Of a stretch of DNA of 64,000 nt, positions 49,940 through 59,690 are shown piece by piece (positions within the stretch are counted from its first letter, which is position 1; each line of letters opens with the position of its first letter). Source of the stretch: Epiperipatus broadwayi (lineage: Eukaryota; Onychophora; Udeonychophora; Euonychophora; Peripatidae); assembly GCA_028023455.1 (NCBI GenBank), contig JAQFVV010012398.1, positions 5,168,682 to 5,232,681 of the forward strand, given 5' to 3'. The notes under the pieces are model-generated. The model saw nothing but the letters and a program-made list of their open reading frames with translations, had not been told where the DNA came from and did not search any database. The position numbers and the translations under genes are program-made.

Positions 49940-50895
49940 TACAAACCACACACAAACTTCTTTATAAATCCTGATTTATTGTAATATGAATTATTATAAT
50001 GTAGAATAATACACTCCAACATTTCGATTATATTATTTGATAATCTTTATCAAGGATCAACTAAAAAACATAAACAATCTTAACTTTTCATTACATTCAT
50101 TTCTTAAACACCTTTCTTAAAATAGTTCCCTATAATTATTTAATTAAATCAACCTATTATCCTTTTTTTTTTGCAATTACCATCCTATTCATTACAGATT
50201 TCATTTCTTTTTTTATAATTCTTTCATAATACGAGCTAATACATTCTAAAAGTTCTATTTTAATATCGTTATGTTTAAATTTACTCATATGACCATAAAC
50301 TGCAGAATTTGTATCATTTGAATGCTATTTTAATCTTGTTACCAATTTATTCTTTGTAGTTCCAATGTATGGCATTTCTTTATTATCTTTAAAACACAAG
50401 ATTAAAATAGCATTTAAATGATTAAAATTCTGCAGTTTATGGTCATATGAGTAAATTTAAACATAAAGATTTTAAAATATAACCTTTAGAATGTGTTAGA
50501 TTGTATTATGAAAGAATTATATAAAAAAGAATTTATATTAATGAAATGAAACCTGTAATGAATAGGATGTTAATTGCAAAAAAAGGGAATAATATAGATT
50601 GACTTAATTAAATAATTATAGGGAATTATTTTAAGAAAGATATTTAAGAAACGAATGTAATGAAAAGTTAAGATTATTTGTTAGAAGAGGTTTAAGGTAA
50701 GAGGTATTTATATTTTGTTATATGTATTATGGAATATTTATATTTGTTATTTTATATGTATTTTTTAGTTATTCCTTGATAAAGACTATAAATAGTGTAG
50801 TCGAAACATTGGAGTATATTATTATACATTATAATAGTTCATATTATAATAAATCAAGATTTATAAAGAGGTTGTTTGTGTGTGGTTTGTACGTA
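49940..50895. mobile_element. Penelope-like element, head-to-head inverted pair (family C)
   Basis: The arms 49940-50392 (minus copy) and 50392-50895 (plus copy) are mirror images diverging from a centre at about 50392, with outer ends sharing ACAAACCACACACAA and its complement. The minus copy still reads as the nuclease end of a Penelope-like protein: EMPYIGTTKNKLVTRLK, a stop, then SAVYGHMSKFKHND, the Y-I-G-x-T and R residues of GIY-YIG. Both copies have a 3' hairpin of the form TTGATAAAG-stem-CGAAA near 50774-50806 and 50017-50056. Scattered differences show some age. Confidence 0.65.
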
Positions 50896-51309
50896 TATTA
50901 AAACTATTAACACGATCTGGCAGTATTATTGGGTCTAGCTATGCAAGGATTACAGAGATGAAGATTCTTAAGATCTCTAAATAAAAAATGATTATATGCT
51001 GTTGGCAATAATGGAACATGTCAGGTGCCAAATATATTCTCTATAGAATGATCTTTTTTTTCATCTAGGAAACAAATCAAAATATTTAATTACTCTTTTA
51101 ATTAAATTTTTGGATGGATTGGTAGAATATATTCTAAATATGGTATGGATATTTTTGTTTTAAACCATGTTCTATAGCAAACAACTATTGCAATCAAAAT
51201 TCAGATAGATAATTTTTATATATGCATTTTCAGAAACTAATTACAAACAAGATAAGAAAAAGGATAATGACTTTGAATATGCAATATTTATATATATATA
51301 TCTCAATAC
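50896..51309. other. Short spacer before LINE remnant
   Basis: No feature recognised with confidence. It may include decayed upstream endonuclease sequence of the LINE that follows. Confidence 0.4.
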
Positions 51310-52560
51310 AAACTGTCCCTATTCTCCTCTTCCAGATCTTCTTGCATCTTTATTTATAGGATATTTATGTTTTGTTTTGATAAAAACTGGTTTGCCATTA
51401 TCTGTTGAGCTACGGATATTGGATCACTTTCCTTGTAGCAACATAAATCAACTATTCTTGGGATCTACTTCTCTATGTTTATCTTGTTCTGACATGGAAT
51501 TTAAGAAAAGCTAACTGGAGTTGATACATTAGATATCTTGGAAAAAAATATTGATAGAATTTTTTCAATTTCCTCTTGTTATGATAAATTTAACAAACTC
51601 ATGATTATAGCCGCCAGTGAATCAAACATAAATTGCTAACAAACTAGTAAAATCAATCCAGAAAAAAAAAAAATTGGAGAAAGAACATGGAGATTCAAAA
51701 CTTTACAAGATCAAGTCATAAGACTTAGTCACTGTTATGAAAGCTTTGTGAATGTTAAACTATTTCTAAAAGAAGTACTACTGTTGCTGCTAACAAGATT
51801 TCCAGTCTTATATGCTAGACTTCTAAAGAATAAGAAAAAATATCTTTAGACCAGAATTGCAAGTATCTCTTTCAAAATGGTCTACTAATATAAATTTGAT
51901 AAAGACGTGGATATTGATTAAATTAAATATGGTTTGGATTGTCTTAAATCAAAAAAATCATCAAGAGCAAATAGTATACTTTCAGAGAATATAAAAAATT
52001 TAGGACCTTAAGCAAAAATATGATTGGCAAAATAATTCAGTAACATTACTCATGTAGAAAGTATTTTAGAAATTTGACATAAAAGCAAAACTATAACATT
52101 CTTAAAACCAAATAAACCTAATAGTGATCCAAAAAATTATCACCCCATATCATTATTATGTGTTTTTTAAAAGCTTTTTGAAAGGATCATACTAACAAGA
52201 CTTTTTTCAATAATTGACAGGCTTTTGTCTATAGAGCAGGTAAAATTTAGGCTAGAAAGTAGTTGCTGTGAACAAGTTTTATCTGTAACAACTCATATTA
52301 AAAAGGCTTTCAAAATAAAATAAAAGCTTTTCCAATCATTATTGATTTAACCTCAGCTTACAATTCAGTTTAGAAAAATAATCTTCTATAAGTTTCTAAT
52401 ATTGTTAAATGCAGGAAACATTAATTTACTTTACTAAATGCTTTCCAATAGAAAAAATTCAAGTTTTTCAGAATACTGTTTATCACCTATTTTGTTGAAT
52501 ATATTTATCAATGATGTGTTTTTCTGAAGGTCTGTGATGATGATATTTTAGTTGTAATAT
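51310..52560 (+). pseudogene. Jockey/CR1-like LINE, endonuclease end and RT
   Basis: Plus-strand coding is scattered over frames with many stops. Recognisable blocks in the proper order are a nuclease end (KKANWS near 51505 and a decayed S-A-A-x-x-x-I-P-R-G region near 51600), the RT block TFLKPNKPNSDPKNYHPISL near 52095-52155, KLFERIILTRL (52176), EQVKFRLESSCCEQVLSV (52238), LNIFINDV (52494) and a CDDDILVVI stretch (52530) corresponding to Y-A-D-D. This is a different LINE lineage from the RTE copies. It is interrupted or abutted by the Penelope-like inverted pair at about 52545. Confidence 0.65.
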
Positions 52561-52622
52561 AGACTATTTTCATCTCTAATATGAGTATTGAATGCCTTTT
52601 AGAAAAAAATAACTTTATTTAG

Positions 52623-52702
52623 CATGGAATTCGAACCTGGACCCTTAGATTCTTGAATATTGAATTTTAAGGTAACACTCTAACCAACTGAGTCATCCTA
52701 CC
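52623..52702 (-). repeat. tRNA-like segment of Penelope-like family B, left copy
   Basis: On the minus strand this reads an A-box-like TGACTCAGTTGGTTAG (52695-52680) and a B-box-like GGTTCGAATTCC (52637-52626). It is the inverted counterpart of 53878-53965. Acceptor-stem pairing is poor, so it is tRNA-derived, not a working tRNA gene. Confidence 0.55.
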
Positions 52703-52805
52703 AAATGCATTAGTCAGTAGAAATTTCATATACTTTTATTTGAGTTTCCTCCTGATTTCTCCACGTTTACCTAAGAGCAAAGTTGATTAGTGATTTCCAT
52801 ACATT

Positions 52806-53268
52806 ATGTATAGTCACACTAGGTTGGCTTATGGGATTGTTTGCCATTGTCATGTGAGCAGCTTTTTAAAATTTTCTTCTTTGTACCTTTTCTCTATCCA
52901 ATATTTTTGTATTTTCCCAATTGAACATATGTTCATTGGCATAAACATGGTCTGCTACCTTAGACATATCTGTTTTCTCTCTTCTAATGATTAGTTTGTG
53001 ATCATAAATGCAGTTTTTTCTTTGTAGATGTTAGAATTCCTCATAGTGTGATGTGGCTCTGGAAAGCTGTTCTGATGTTATACTGATTACAGATTTTCCT
53101 TAATTTGTCTGCTATTTTTGGAATGTATGGGTACACTACAGTATCAATAATTGTTTTTTTTTCTTTTGATGGTTCTTTTTGTTGTCTATTTAAGGTTTTT
53201 TTAATAACAGCTGATGGATAATCATTTTTCATAAAAGTTTGTTCTATATAGATCTTTTTCCAAATCAC
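52806..53268 (-). pseudogene. Penelope-like RT end and GIY-YIG remnant, left copy
   Basis: The minus-strand frame 53268-53041 is open: DYPSAVIKKTLNRQQKE, DTVVYPYIPKIADKLRKI and NIRTAFQSHITL, the standard run-up to the Penelope nuclease. The next part, in other frames, gives KNCIYE-like sequence and ADHVYANEHMFNWE near 52905-52960. The nuclease core itself is shortened between 52960 and 53040 relative to the right copy. Confidence 0.7.
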
Positions 53269-53850
53269 TGGTTATCCATCAGCTGTTATTAAGAAAACCT
53301 TAAATAGACAACAAAAAGAATCATCAAAAGAAAAAACAAGTATTGGTACTGTAGTGTACAACATTCCAAAAATAGCAGATAAATTAAGAAAAAGCTGCAA
53401 TCAGTATAACATCAGAACAGCTTTCCAGAGCCATATCACACTACGAGGAATTCTAACATCTACAAAACCTAAACTTGAAATGCTGAAAAGAAAAAAACTG
53501 CATTTATGAAATACCATGTAAATGTGGGAGAACGTATTGGTGAGGCCAGTTGTCCCATTGAAAGGTGCTTGCAAGAACACAAACTGATGATTAGAAGAGA
53601 GAAAACAGATGTGTCTAAGATAGCAGACCATGTTTATGCCAATGAACATATGTTCAATTGGGAAAATACAAAAATAATGAATGGAGAAGAAAAAGGTACA
53701 AAGAAGAAAATTTAAAGAAGCTGCTCACATGATAATGGCAAGCAATCCCATAAGCCAACCTAGTGTGACTATGCATAATATATGGAAACCACTAATCAAC
53801 TTTGCTCTTAGAAAAAAGTGGAGAAATCAGGAGGAACTTCATAGATAAGT
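53265..53850 (+). pseudogene. Penelope-like RT end and GIY-YIG remnant, right copy
   Basis: Broken upstream frames repeat the left copy, then 53506-53715 is open with KYHVNVGERIGEASCPIERC (Y-I-G altered to R-I-G; the S-x-P-I-E-R-x-L-Q-E-H block intact), ADHVYANEHMFNWENTKIMN, and a lysine-rich end. A Cys of the usual C-x-C insertion is changed (C-K-C to H-V-N-V). With Y-I-G lost and frameshifts upstream it is inactive. Confidence 0.7.
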
Positions 53851-53877
53851 GTATGAAATTTCTACTGACTTGCTTTT

Positions 53878-53965
53878 GGCAGGATAGCTCAGTTAGTTAG
53901 AGCGTTACCTTAATATTCAATGTTCAAGAAGCTAAGGGTCCAGGTTCGAATCCCATGCTAGTACT
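53878..53965 (+). repeat. tRNA-like segment of Penelope-like family B, right copy
   Basis: TAGCTCAGTTAGTTAGAGC at 53885-53903 is an excellent D-arm/A box (GCTC pairs GAGC), and GGTTCGAATCC at 53943-53953 is a perfect B box. Between them ACCTTA and TAAGGGT could form an anticodon stem around an over-long, intron-sized loop. The T stem and acceptor stem do not pair well. The same segment occurs in the other two family-B copies at the same place, so it belongs to the element. It could act as an internal polymerase III promoter or be a captured tRNA SINE. Confidence 0.6.
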
Positions 53966-53984
53966 GTCATTGGTCAGGCCAGCA

Positions 53985-54025
53985 ACACCTGAAGAAGAGG
54001 GGAGAATAATACCTCTTGAAATGTT
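53985..54025 (+). ncRNA. Hammerhead-like core at 3' end of Penelope-like family B
   Basis: CTGAAGA (53989-53995) fits CUGANGA, a stem II of AAGAGG with CCTCTT follows (54012-54017), and GAAA comes next at 54018-54021. CAACA before the core could pair TGTT after it. There is no proper stem III or clear cleavage site, so it may be a degenerate or non-cleaving descendant. Confidence 0.35.
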
Positions 54026-54155
54026 TATATACTTACTTGTTTGGTGTGCTATTACTAAGAGTTGAATGTATTTGGAATATTTAATTATAGTTAAATTTGT
54101 CTAAAAGACATTCAATATTCATATTAGATGATGGAAATAGTCCAATATAAACATA

Positions 54156-55050
54156 CAATTCATCAGTGATCTTTCTGAAACACAATACAGGGAATTCATT
54201 TGTATTGATGAAATTGCTTTGTCTTTGCTACAGACATTTTTTTCTGAAATAGAATAGTCTGTCAATAGGGATAATGAAAGATTGAAAATCTTTTTCAAAG
54301 ACTGGGATCTTATTCTTAATCAGTGAAGATAATATGCTTAATGTTTTATCTAAACAATAGGAAATTGTCTCATAATCTGAAAATAACTTTTTGCAATATT
54401 TGACTGAAACACAATCCTATGCATTGCTATTTAAGAGTAATCTTGAATTACAAATTTACTTTTCTTATTAAACTAAAGTTAGATCAAAATTAATTTCTAT
54501 GAATAATTTCCTTTGAAAACAAGTTGACATCACTTGGGATTGCGATGCAAATACCATATGAGCAACTTTATTAGCACTAGCGGATTGTGTTGGTGAATAC
54601 CATGCCTTTCTTTGTAAGAAAAGTTTCCATATTAAACTTTAGGATGCTGTATTAAGTATTATGATGATAAATGTTATAATCTCAAGTCTGTTCTTCACAG
54701 TGGCTTTTTGTTCTTTTAAGTATTCCTTCATCAGATATTATAAAAGTTGCTTCACAAAAAATGTTTAAAAAACTTAAGCAGATTGGATTTACCAATAATT
54801 CAAGACTTGGGTCCGCCTAAGTCTTATCTCAAATCAAAATCTTTTTTTTTTGAATGCTAAACCAAAACTGTACAATCGAAAAATTACAGTATAAAAAATG
54901 CATTTGTTATGATGTTACAAACAAATGTGTTTTTTAAGATCCAACAATAAAGCCATCTGGATTCATTTTTTAGACAGAAGTAGAGTAATATATTGCAACA
55001 TTGTGGGCACTATGCCATGCCAATAGTACAAGATCCCTAAGTTTAAATTT
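54156..55050 (+). pseudogene. Jockey/CR1-like LINE, RT palm to C-terminus
   Basis: LINE coding resumes in the same direction as 51310-52560: FISDLSETQYREF, a Y-A-D-D relic CIDEIALSLLQ (about 54205), NERLKIFFKDWDLILNQ (54268), then WDCDANTI*ATLLALAD with VGEYHAF (54539-54608), the conserved W-G-x-x-A-x-T-L...L-A-L...S-V-A-E-Y region of this lineage. Numerous stops and shifts. The first blocks overlap functionally with the end of the left segment (both contain the F-I-x-D and Y-A-D-D region), so the two sides are not a simple split of one copy. Confidence 0.55.
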
Positions 55051-55563
55051 AGATTTATTTAATAGAGAAATAATATTTAATTTTCTTTGTTTTTTTACAA
55101 TAATAATAGGTAATTTATATATTTAAAATATTTTCTTCAAATGATAATATGAAAATTCTAAGCAATTTTCATTAAACTATAATGTGGTTACTTTAATGAA
55201 TTATAAATAGTTGTAAAAGAAAGAGAAAAATATAAAATCAAAGAAATAATTTCTTGTGTTCTCTCTCTTCGATAATTTTAACTATCAGTTTTGATTTTGA
55301 AAATTTTATTGTAACTTGATTTTAAGTTTTGAAAGAAAATAAGAGACAATGTTTTATGTTTAATAGTATTTTTAAAAAGAAAAGAAAAAAAATATAAGAT
55401 TTTAACATTTTTTTGTTAAATTTTACTTTAATTGATCAGAATTGTTTTTTTTTCTCTATCTCTTCATTGCAGTAATTAATGTTTATCAGTTCAGTATGAT
55501 TAGTTTGATGATCTTATTTTACTTTTGGAGAAAAAACTGGTCGTGGTTTGCAGACTGTACTGT
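55051..55563. other. AT-rich spacer
   Basis: No gene. It ends abruptly at the GC-rich patch beginning near 55555. Confidence 0.5.
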
Positions 55564-55825
55564 CGCCGCTAGAGGCGCTGTTTCTGTGTTTTCACACAGA
55601 ACATACAGGGTAGGGGCCTCAAAAGCAGACGACGCCTTTTCTGCCGATAGGTGGCGCTGTTCACCATGCGTACGCACAGGAACTTCCCACAAACTGGCTG
55701 GCAGCTTGCGTCGTCTGCTACCAAGAACCTAGGTGGCGCTGATTGCCGTAAACACATCGAGCTTATGTGTCGTCTGCTATCAGAAACTACCAAGATTCTA
55801 GCTCACTACGCGGCGCTGTTTCTCC
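55564..55825 (+). promoter_or_regulatory. Cluster of four CTCF-like motifs in a GC-rich island
   Basis: GGCGCTG recurs at 55574, 55653, 55735 and 55812, spacings 79, 82 and 77, all in the same orientation. The contexts are CCGCTAGAGGCGCTG, CCGATAGGTGGCGCTG, ACCTAGGTGGCGCTG and ACTACGCGGCGCTG. The second and third fit the bilaterian CTCF core C-C-x-x-x-A-G-[GA]-[GT]-G-G-C-G-C closely; the first lacks one base and the fourth is weaker. GTCGTCTGCTA is shared by two intervals and its inverse lies in another, so the array may derive from degenerate ~80-bp tandem units. Small open frames here look like by-products of the low AT content. An insulator role is inference. Confidence 0.5.
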
Positions 55826-55859
55826 ACGTTACACACGGTAAAAACAGCAACCTCTAAAT

Positions 55860-56119
55860 GCCTCATTGCTAACGTTTATGAACATAGTACTTAAAACATT
55901 CAGGGCCTATAATGTACAGGGGTCAATAATTTATAAAGTCATAACTATTTAAATATACGGTCAAACGTAATAATTTTACATTCTATTTCACCATTTCATG
56001 AATCGATGTATTTTTAAAATATGACTTTGTAAAAAGCGATCTGTTTTTTTAATTATTTACTCTAAAAGTGGTTTTTTTTTTTTTTTTTGTAAATAAAACA
56101 AAACGTGATTTTCGGTCTG

Positions 56120-56150
<31 letters not shown>

Positions 56151-56807
56151 CTAATTTTTTTCCCTACGGCAGTATATCGTTCAAAAATATATTATTTTAA
56201 AAGATTATTGTTTGTAAAACTTTTTTTTTTACACTTTCAATTAATATTTTCAATAAATTTTAAAGTAATATAAATTATATTTCGGTTTATAGATTACTAT
56301 TTCGAAAAATAAAGTGTTATTTGCGTGCTGGAAATACCGTGTGCTTGTTACTCGCGAGCAATAATTCGAAGATATGTTTATCAAAACTTCATCTCACAAT
56401 AATATTAAAGGCATAAATATTTATTGAAATTGTATTTAAAATTTTAGAATCATTTTAATAACTAAAAATATCATATACTCACAAGGAAATTTCAAAATAA
56501 TAGGTTTAATATGTGCCGTATGAGAAAAGTAAGAGTCAGAAAAAAAAAGATTTAGAGCAAAATATATATACATTTAATATCTTTATTGATGGTTGGAATT
56601 TAAAAAGTTTCTTTCAAAACTGATGCTCGTGTTAGGCTTGTATACTGTTAAAATTAAAACTATTCGTCCTCATAAATAATTTGGAAGACATTGCCTGTCA
56701 AAATTGGATAATCATTGAAAATTATATATGATCTTAATAGCCTAAAATTCAGAAGCCTGATAGTACTGTCTTTGCCAGTGCACTGTTTCTTTCTTTCATT
56801 ATTGATA
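55860..56807. other. AT-rich spacer with homopolymers
   Basis: No gene recognised. Long T and A runs occur at 56070-56150 and 56220. Confidence 0.5.
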
Positions 56808-57066
56808 CATAAGTAAGAACAGGTAAAACACATTTATTAAAAATCTTCCTTTACAGACACGTAGATATATTTCCTTTTAGTATCAAGTTATTTCTACCAA
56901 AAGCACTCCAACCAAGTTTAATCCTATGATTAATTTCATCCATTATGTTTCCATATGTATTAATAATCTGACCAAGTTGTTTGTAACTATTAACTTCTTC
57001 TAATTCATCATAATCAATCTTTATTTTCATATTTTGAGAAAATCCATTAAACTTTACTTTAGTCTT

Positions 57067-57959
57067 TTAACATTTATCTTTAGTCCTACTTTCATCTGAT
57101 AACTCCTGCAACATTTCCTGCAGCTCTGAAGCATAAGTTGCAAAAACAACTACATCATCTGCAAAATCTAAATGACTTAAATAATCTCCATTTACTTTCA
57201 CTCCTATAGCTTCCCATTTTAATCCACAAAATATTTCTTGCAGCACTGCTGTAAAAAGTTTTGGAGATATGGAGTCACCCTGTCTTACACTCTTCTCAAT
57301 GTTGACTTTCCCAGTATCATTATCTAATCTAATTGTTGCTGTTGCATTTTTATAAATATTCTTTAAAATTTGACAATATCTTGGGTCTATACCTTGATGA
57401 TCCAATGCTTTAATCACTGAAGAAAAGTTTATAGATTCAAATGCCTTTTCATAGTCTACAAATCCAAAACATAATGGCAACTCATATTCATTTGTCCTTT
57501 CTATAACTTCTCTCAATACCTGGATATGATCTCCTGTACTAAAACCACTTTTAAATCCAGCTTATCTTGGTTGGGGGAAATCCAATGTTCTCTGTAGACG
57601 AGTTGTAACTATCTTGGTAAAAAATCTGTATGTAACTGATAAAAGGCTGATAGGTCTGTAATTTCTAATATCCTCTTTATCACCTTTTTTAAATATTAAT
57701 ATTAATACTGCATTCTTCCAATCATCTAGTACATCTTTATCATTTAGACATTTGGTATATAACATTGCAAAAAAAAAATTCTATTTTTTCTCCTGCTTCT
57801 TTTAATATATCAATTATAATTCTACTATTATCTGGAATCTGGAATCTTTTCGTTCTTCATATATTTAATTTCATGTCTCACTTCTTCATTTAAAATTCTG
57901 GGTAATTCAGAAGATGTCATAGATATAGGAGGTATTTCTTCTTTATTACTATATAATTC
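57067..57959 (-). pseudogene. RTE copy 3, reverse transcriptase part
   Basis: It reads, across breaks, DDWKNAVLILIFKKGDKEDI and [10 protein letters not shown] (57765-57562), then an open run from 57516 to 57067 with CFGFVDYEKAFESI, VRQGDSISPKLFTAVLQE and HLDFADDVVVFATY. Both aspartates of the FADD box and the Asp of VDYEKAF are present. Frameshifts near 57540 and 57770 and the lost 3' end make it inactive. Confidence 0.8.
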
Positions 57960-58418
57960 ATCACATGATCACATTTCCTATATATGATCATGTGATGCTT
58001 AATGGTTTAACACCAATCCTGCCTAATAGGATAGTGGTGGCTATGGTTGTAAAAGAGCCAAAGACACCAAAATGTATGGGTGCTGAACTGAGTTCAGACC
58101 CATATGACTATATAAGCTATTGAGCTTAGATTGAAAATATTTTTTGTGTTTTCAATTTCAATCTCATAGTTTTGTAGTTAAGTAGAGATAAAAGATGGTT
58201 GCTAGAGGGTTGCATTAGATCCTAAGATCTAGATGCAGTGCTCTCAGATCCAAAGCTCCTCACTGAGGAAGGCCACAAGCCAGAAACTAGTCTGGGGATA
58301 TTGGATGAGTAGGCATTAGATAGGGATTTTATGCACAAGCCTTCTGGCATCCATTGATTACTCTGTTTAGCACAGGTGGCAATACTGTATGGAGAGTTTT
58401 GCTCTGTTTACTATTTAG
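57960..58418 (+). mobile_element. Hammerhead-bearing small element, copy 2, with 10-bp duplication
   Basis: This 459-bp block interrupts RTE copy 3. TATATAATTC occurs at 57950-57959 and again at 58419-58428, a 10-bp target duplication, and the RTE sequence resumes after it. The insert opens with a palindrome (ATCACATGATCA...TGATCATGTGAT), has no open frame of note, carries a hammerhead ribozyme at 58248-58306, and ends TACTGTATGGAGAGTTTTGCTCTG, matching the arm ends of copy 1. It is a non-autonomous unit that must have used another element's machinery. Confidence 0.75.
58248..58306 (+). ncRNA. Hammerhead ribozyme, type I (copy 2)
   Basis: CTGAGGA (58263-58269) satisfies CUGANGA and GAAA lies at 58283-58286. 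Stem II is GGC-CACAA-GCC with an A-A mismatch at the base, as in copy 1. Stem III is AC-TA-GT, two pairs, and GTC at 58290-58292 is the preferred cleavage triplet. Stem I is CCTCA (58258-58262) with TGGGG (58293-58297), an internal loop, then ATCCAA (58248-58253) with TTGGAT (58301-58306). Relative to copy 1 the changes fall at the free position N7, in the internal loop and in stem III, where this copy pairs better, so the core has been kept. Confidence 0.75.
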
Positions 58419-58753
58419 TATATAATTCTTTATTAAAGTCTTCTATCCATTTCATGATGTCATCTCTCTTTTTAGTAATAATTCCAGCTTTTTTTTTTAT
58501 TGCAGATATGAATTTCCTTCCAATACCAAAATGTTGTTTTACACTTTTGAGACTTTCATTCCCTTCTGCTGCTTTCCTTGCTAGTTCAATTATACTTTCT
58601 TATATCATTTTCAAATCTTTTCTGCATCATTTTACAAAATTTGAGATATTCAATCCTTTTTAATGCATCATTTTTGTATATATTCATATTCCTTCTTTTT
58701 TTCATAAATTCTTTAGTCTCAGTAGAAATGTTATTGGTCAAGTGCTGCTTTTT

Positions 58754-59690
58754 TCAACCAGCTATTTTTGTTGCAGTTTTTAAAAGTGTATCAGTTGTTT
58801 TCATATTAATTTCATTCAAATCTGAATCATGTTCAAAATCTACTAATACTTGAAAATTATTTGTAAGTTCTAATTTAAATTCATTAGAATGTTTCTGAAA
58901 ATTAGGATTATCAACTGTAAATATTGTTTTTCTTAATAATTTTTGTCTCTCTAGTTTTGCATTAACATGTATTTCACATCTTACTAATCGATGATCACTT
59001 CCTCTGTTAAATTTATTAAGAACATTACAATCTTGAAATATGTATTTTCTGTTAGTCAAAATATAATCCAATTCTGCTGTATCTTCATTTGGATGCTTCC
59101 ATGTCCATTTCCTTTTAAAATTTTTCTCAAAATAATTCATAATATAAAGTTTTCCTTTTCCTGCAAACTCCACAAGTCTCTGTCCTCTCTCATTTCTATT
59201 AACATAACCAAAATTACCGCCAGCACTTTCATCTTTCATTTGTTTACCAATTCTAGCATTAAAGTCTCCCATAACAATTTTAAAATGTTGTTAACTCTGA
59301 CCAAAAGCCTTTTGTGCATCCATATAAAAATCTTCTACTACTTCATCACTTTGAGAACTTGTTGGGGCATAAACCTGAATTATCTGCATTTGGTATCTGC
59401 TATTAAGTTGTATAACTAATCTTGCCACTCTGTCCGATACACCATCAATCTCCACAATGTTGTTCTTCTACTTTTTATTTATAATGAATACTACTCATCT
59501 TGTATTTCCAATATTTGTGCCTTTATAATAGAGTACATGTTCACTTTTTAAAACAATTGTCTCTTCGCCTTTTCTTCTAACTTCACAAAGTCCAATAATA
59601 TCCCATTTAATATAAGACAGTTTTTCTTCTAACTCTTGCAATCTTTCTTCACTTGAAAGTGATCTGCTGTTGTAAGTGCCTAAATAAAAA
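58754..59690 (-). pseudogene. RTE copy 3, endonuclease part
   Basis: An open stretch from 59272 to 58754 holds MGDFNARIGKQMKDES, WTWKHPNEDTAELDYILTNR and SDHRLVRCEIHV, the GDFN, D-Y-I and SDHR motifs of the APE-like nuclease, better preserved than in copy 1 (N-A-R in place of N-S-R, T-N-R in place of T-I-R). The beginning, YNSRSLSS and GLCEVRRKGEE, lies in other frames at about 59685-59545. Confidence 0.8.

Larger units (their letters stand above)
52545..54155. mobile_element. Penelope-like element, head-to-head inverted pair (family B)
   Basis: A minus-strand copy (from about 53268 down to 52545) and a plus-strand copy (about 53265 to 54155) diverge from a centre near 53262. Each encodes RT-end sequence, a GIY-YIG nuclease, a tRNA-like segment and a short terminal block shared with the copy at 62170. 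The left arm lacks about 130 bases present in the right arm near 53960-54090. The pair lies between two stretches of the Jockey-like LINE. Confidence 0.75.

Noticed and set aside
53878-53965. Functional tRNA gene
   Set aside because: A and B boxes are good, but acceptor and T stems do not pair and the anticodon loop is too long. It also recurs as part of Penelope-like copies.
55442-55857. Three overlapping open frames of 68-96 codons in the GC-rich island
   Set aside because: They arise because stop codons are rare in this GC-rich patch; the repeated CTCF-like motif explains their sequence better than protein coding.
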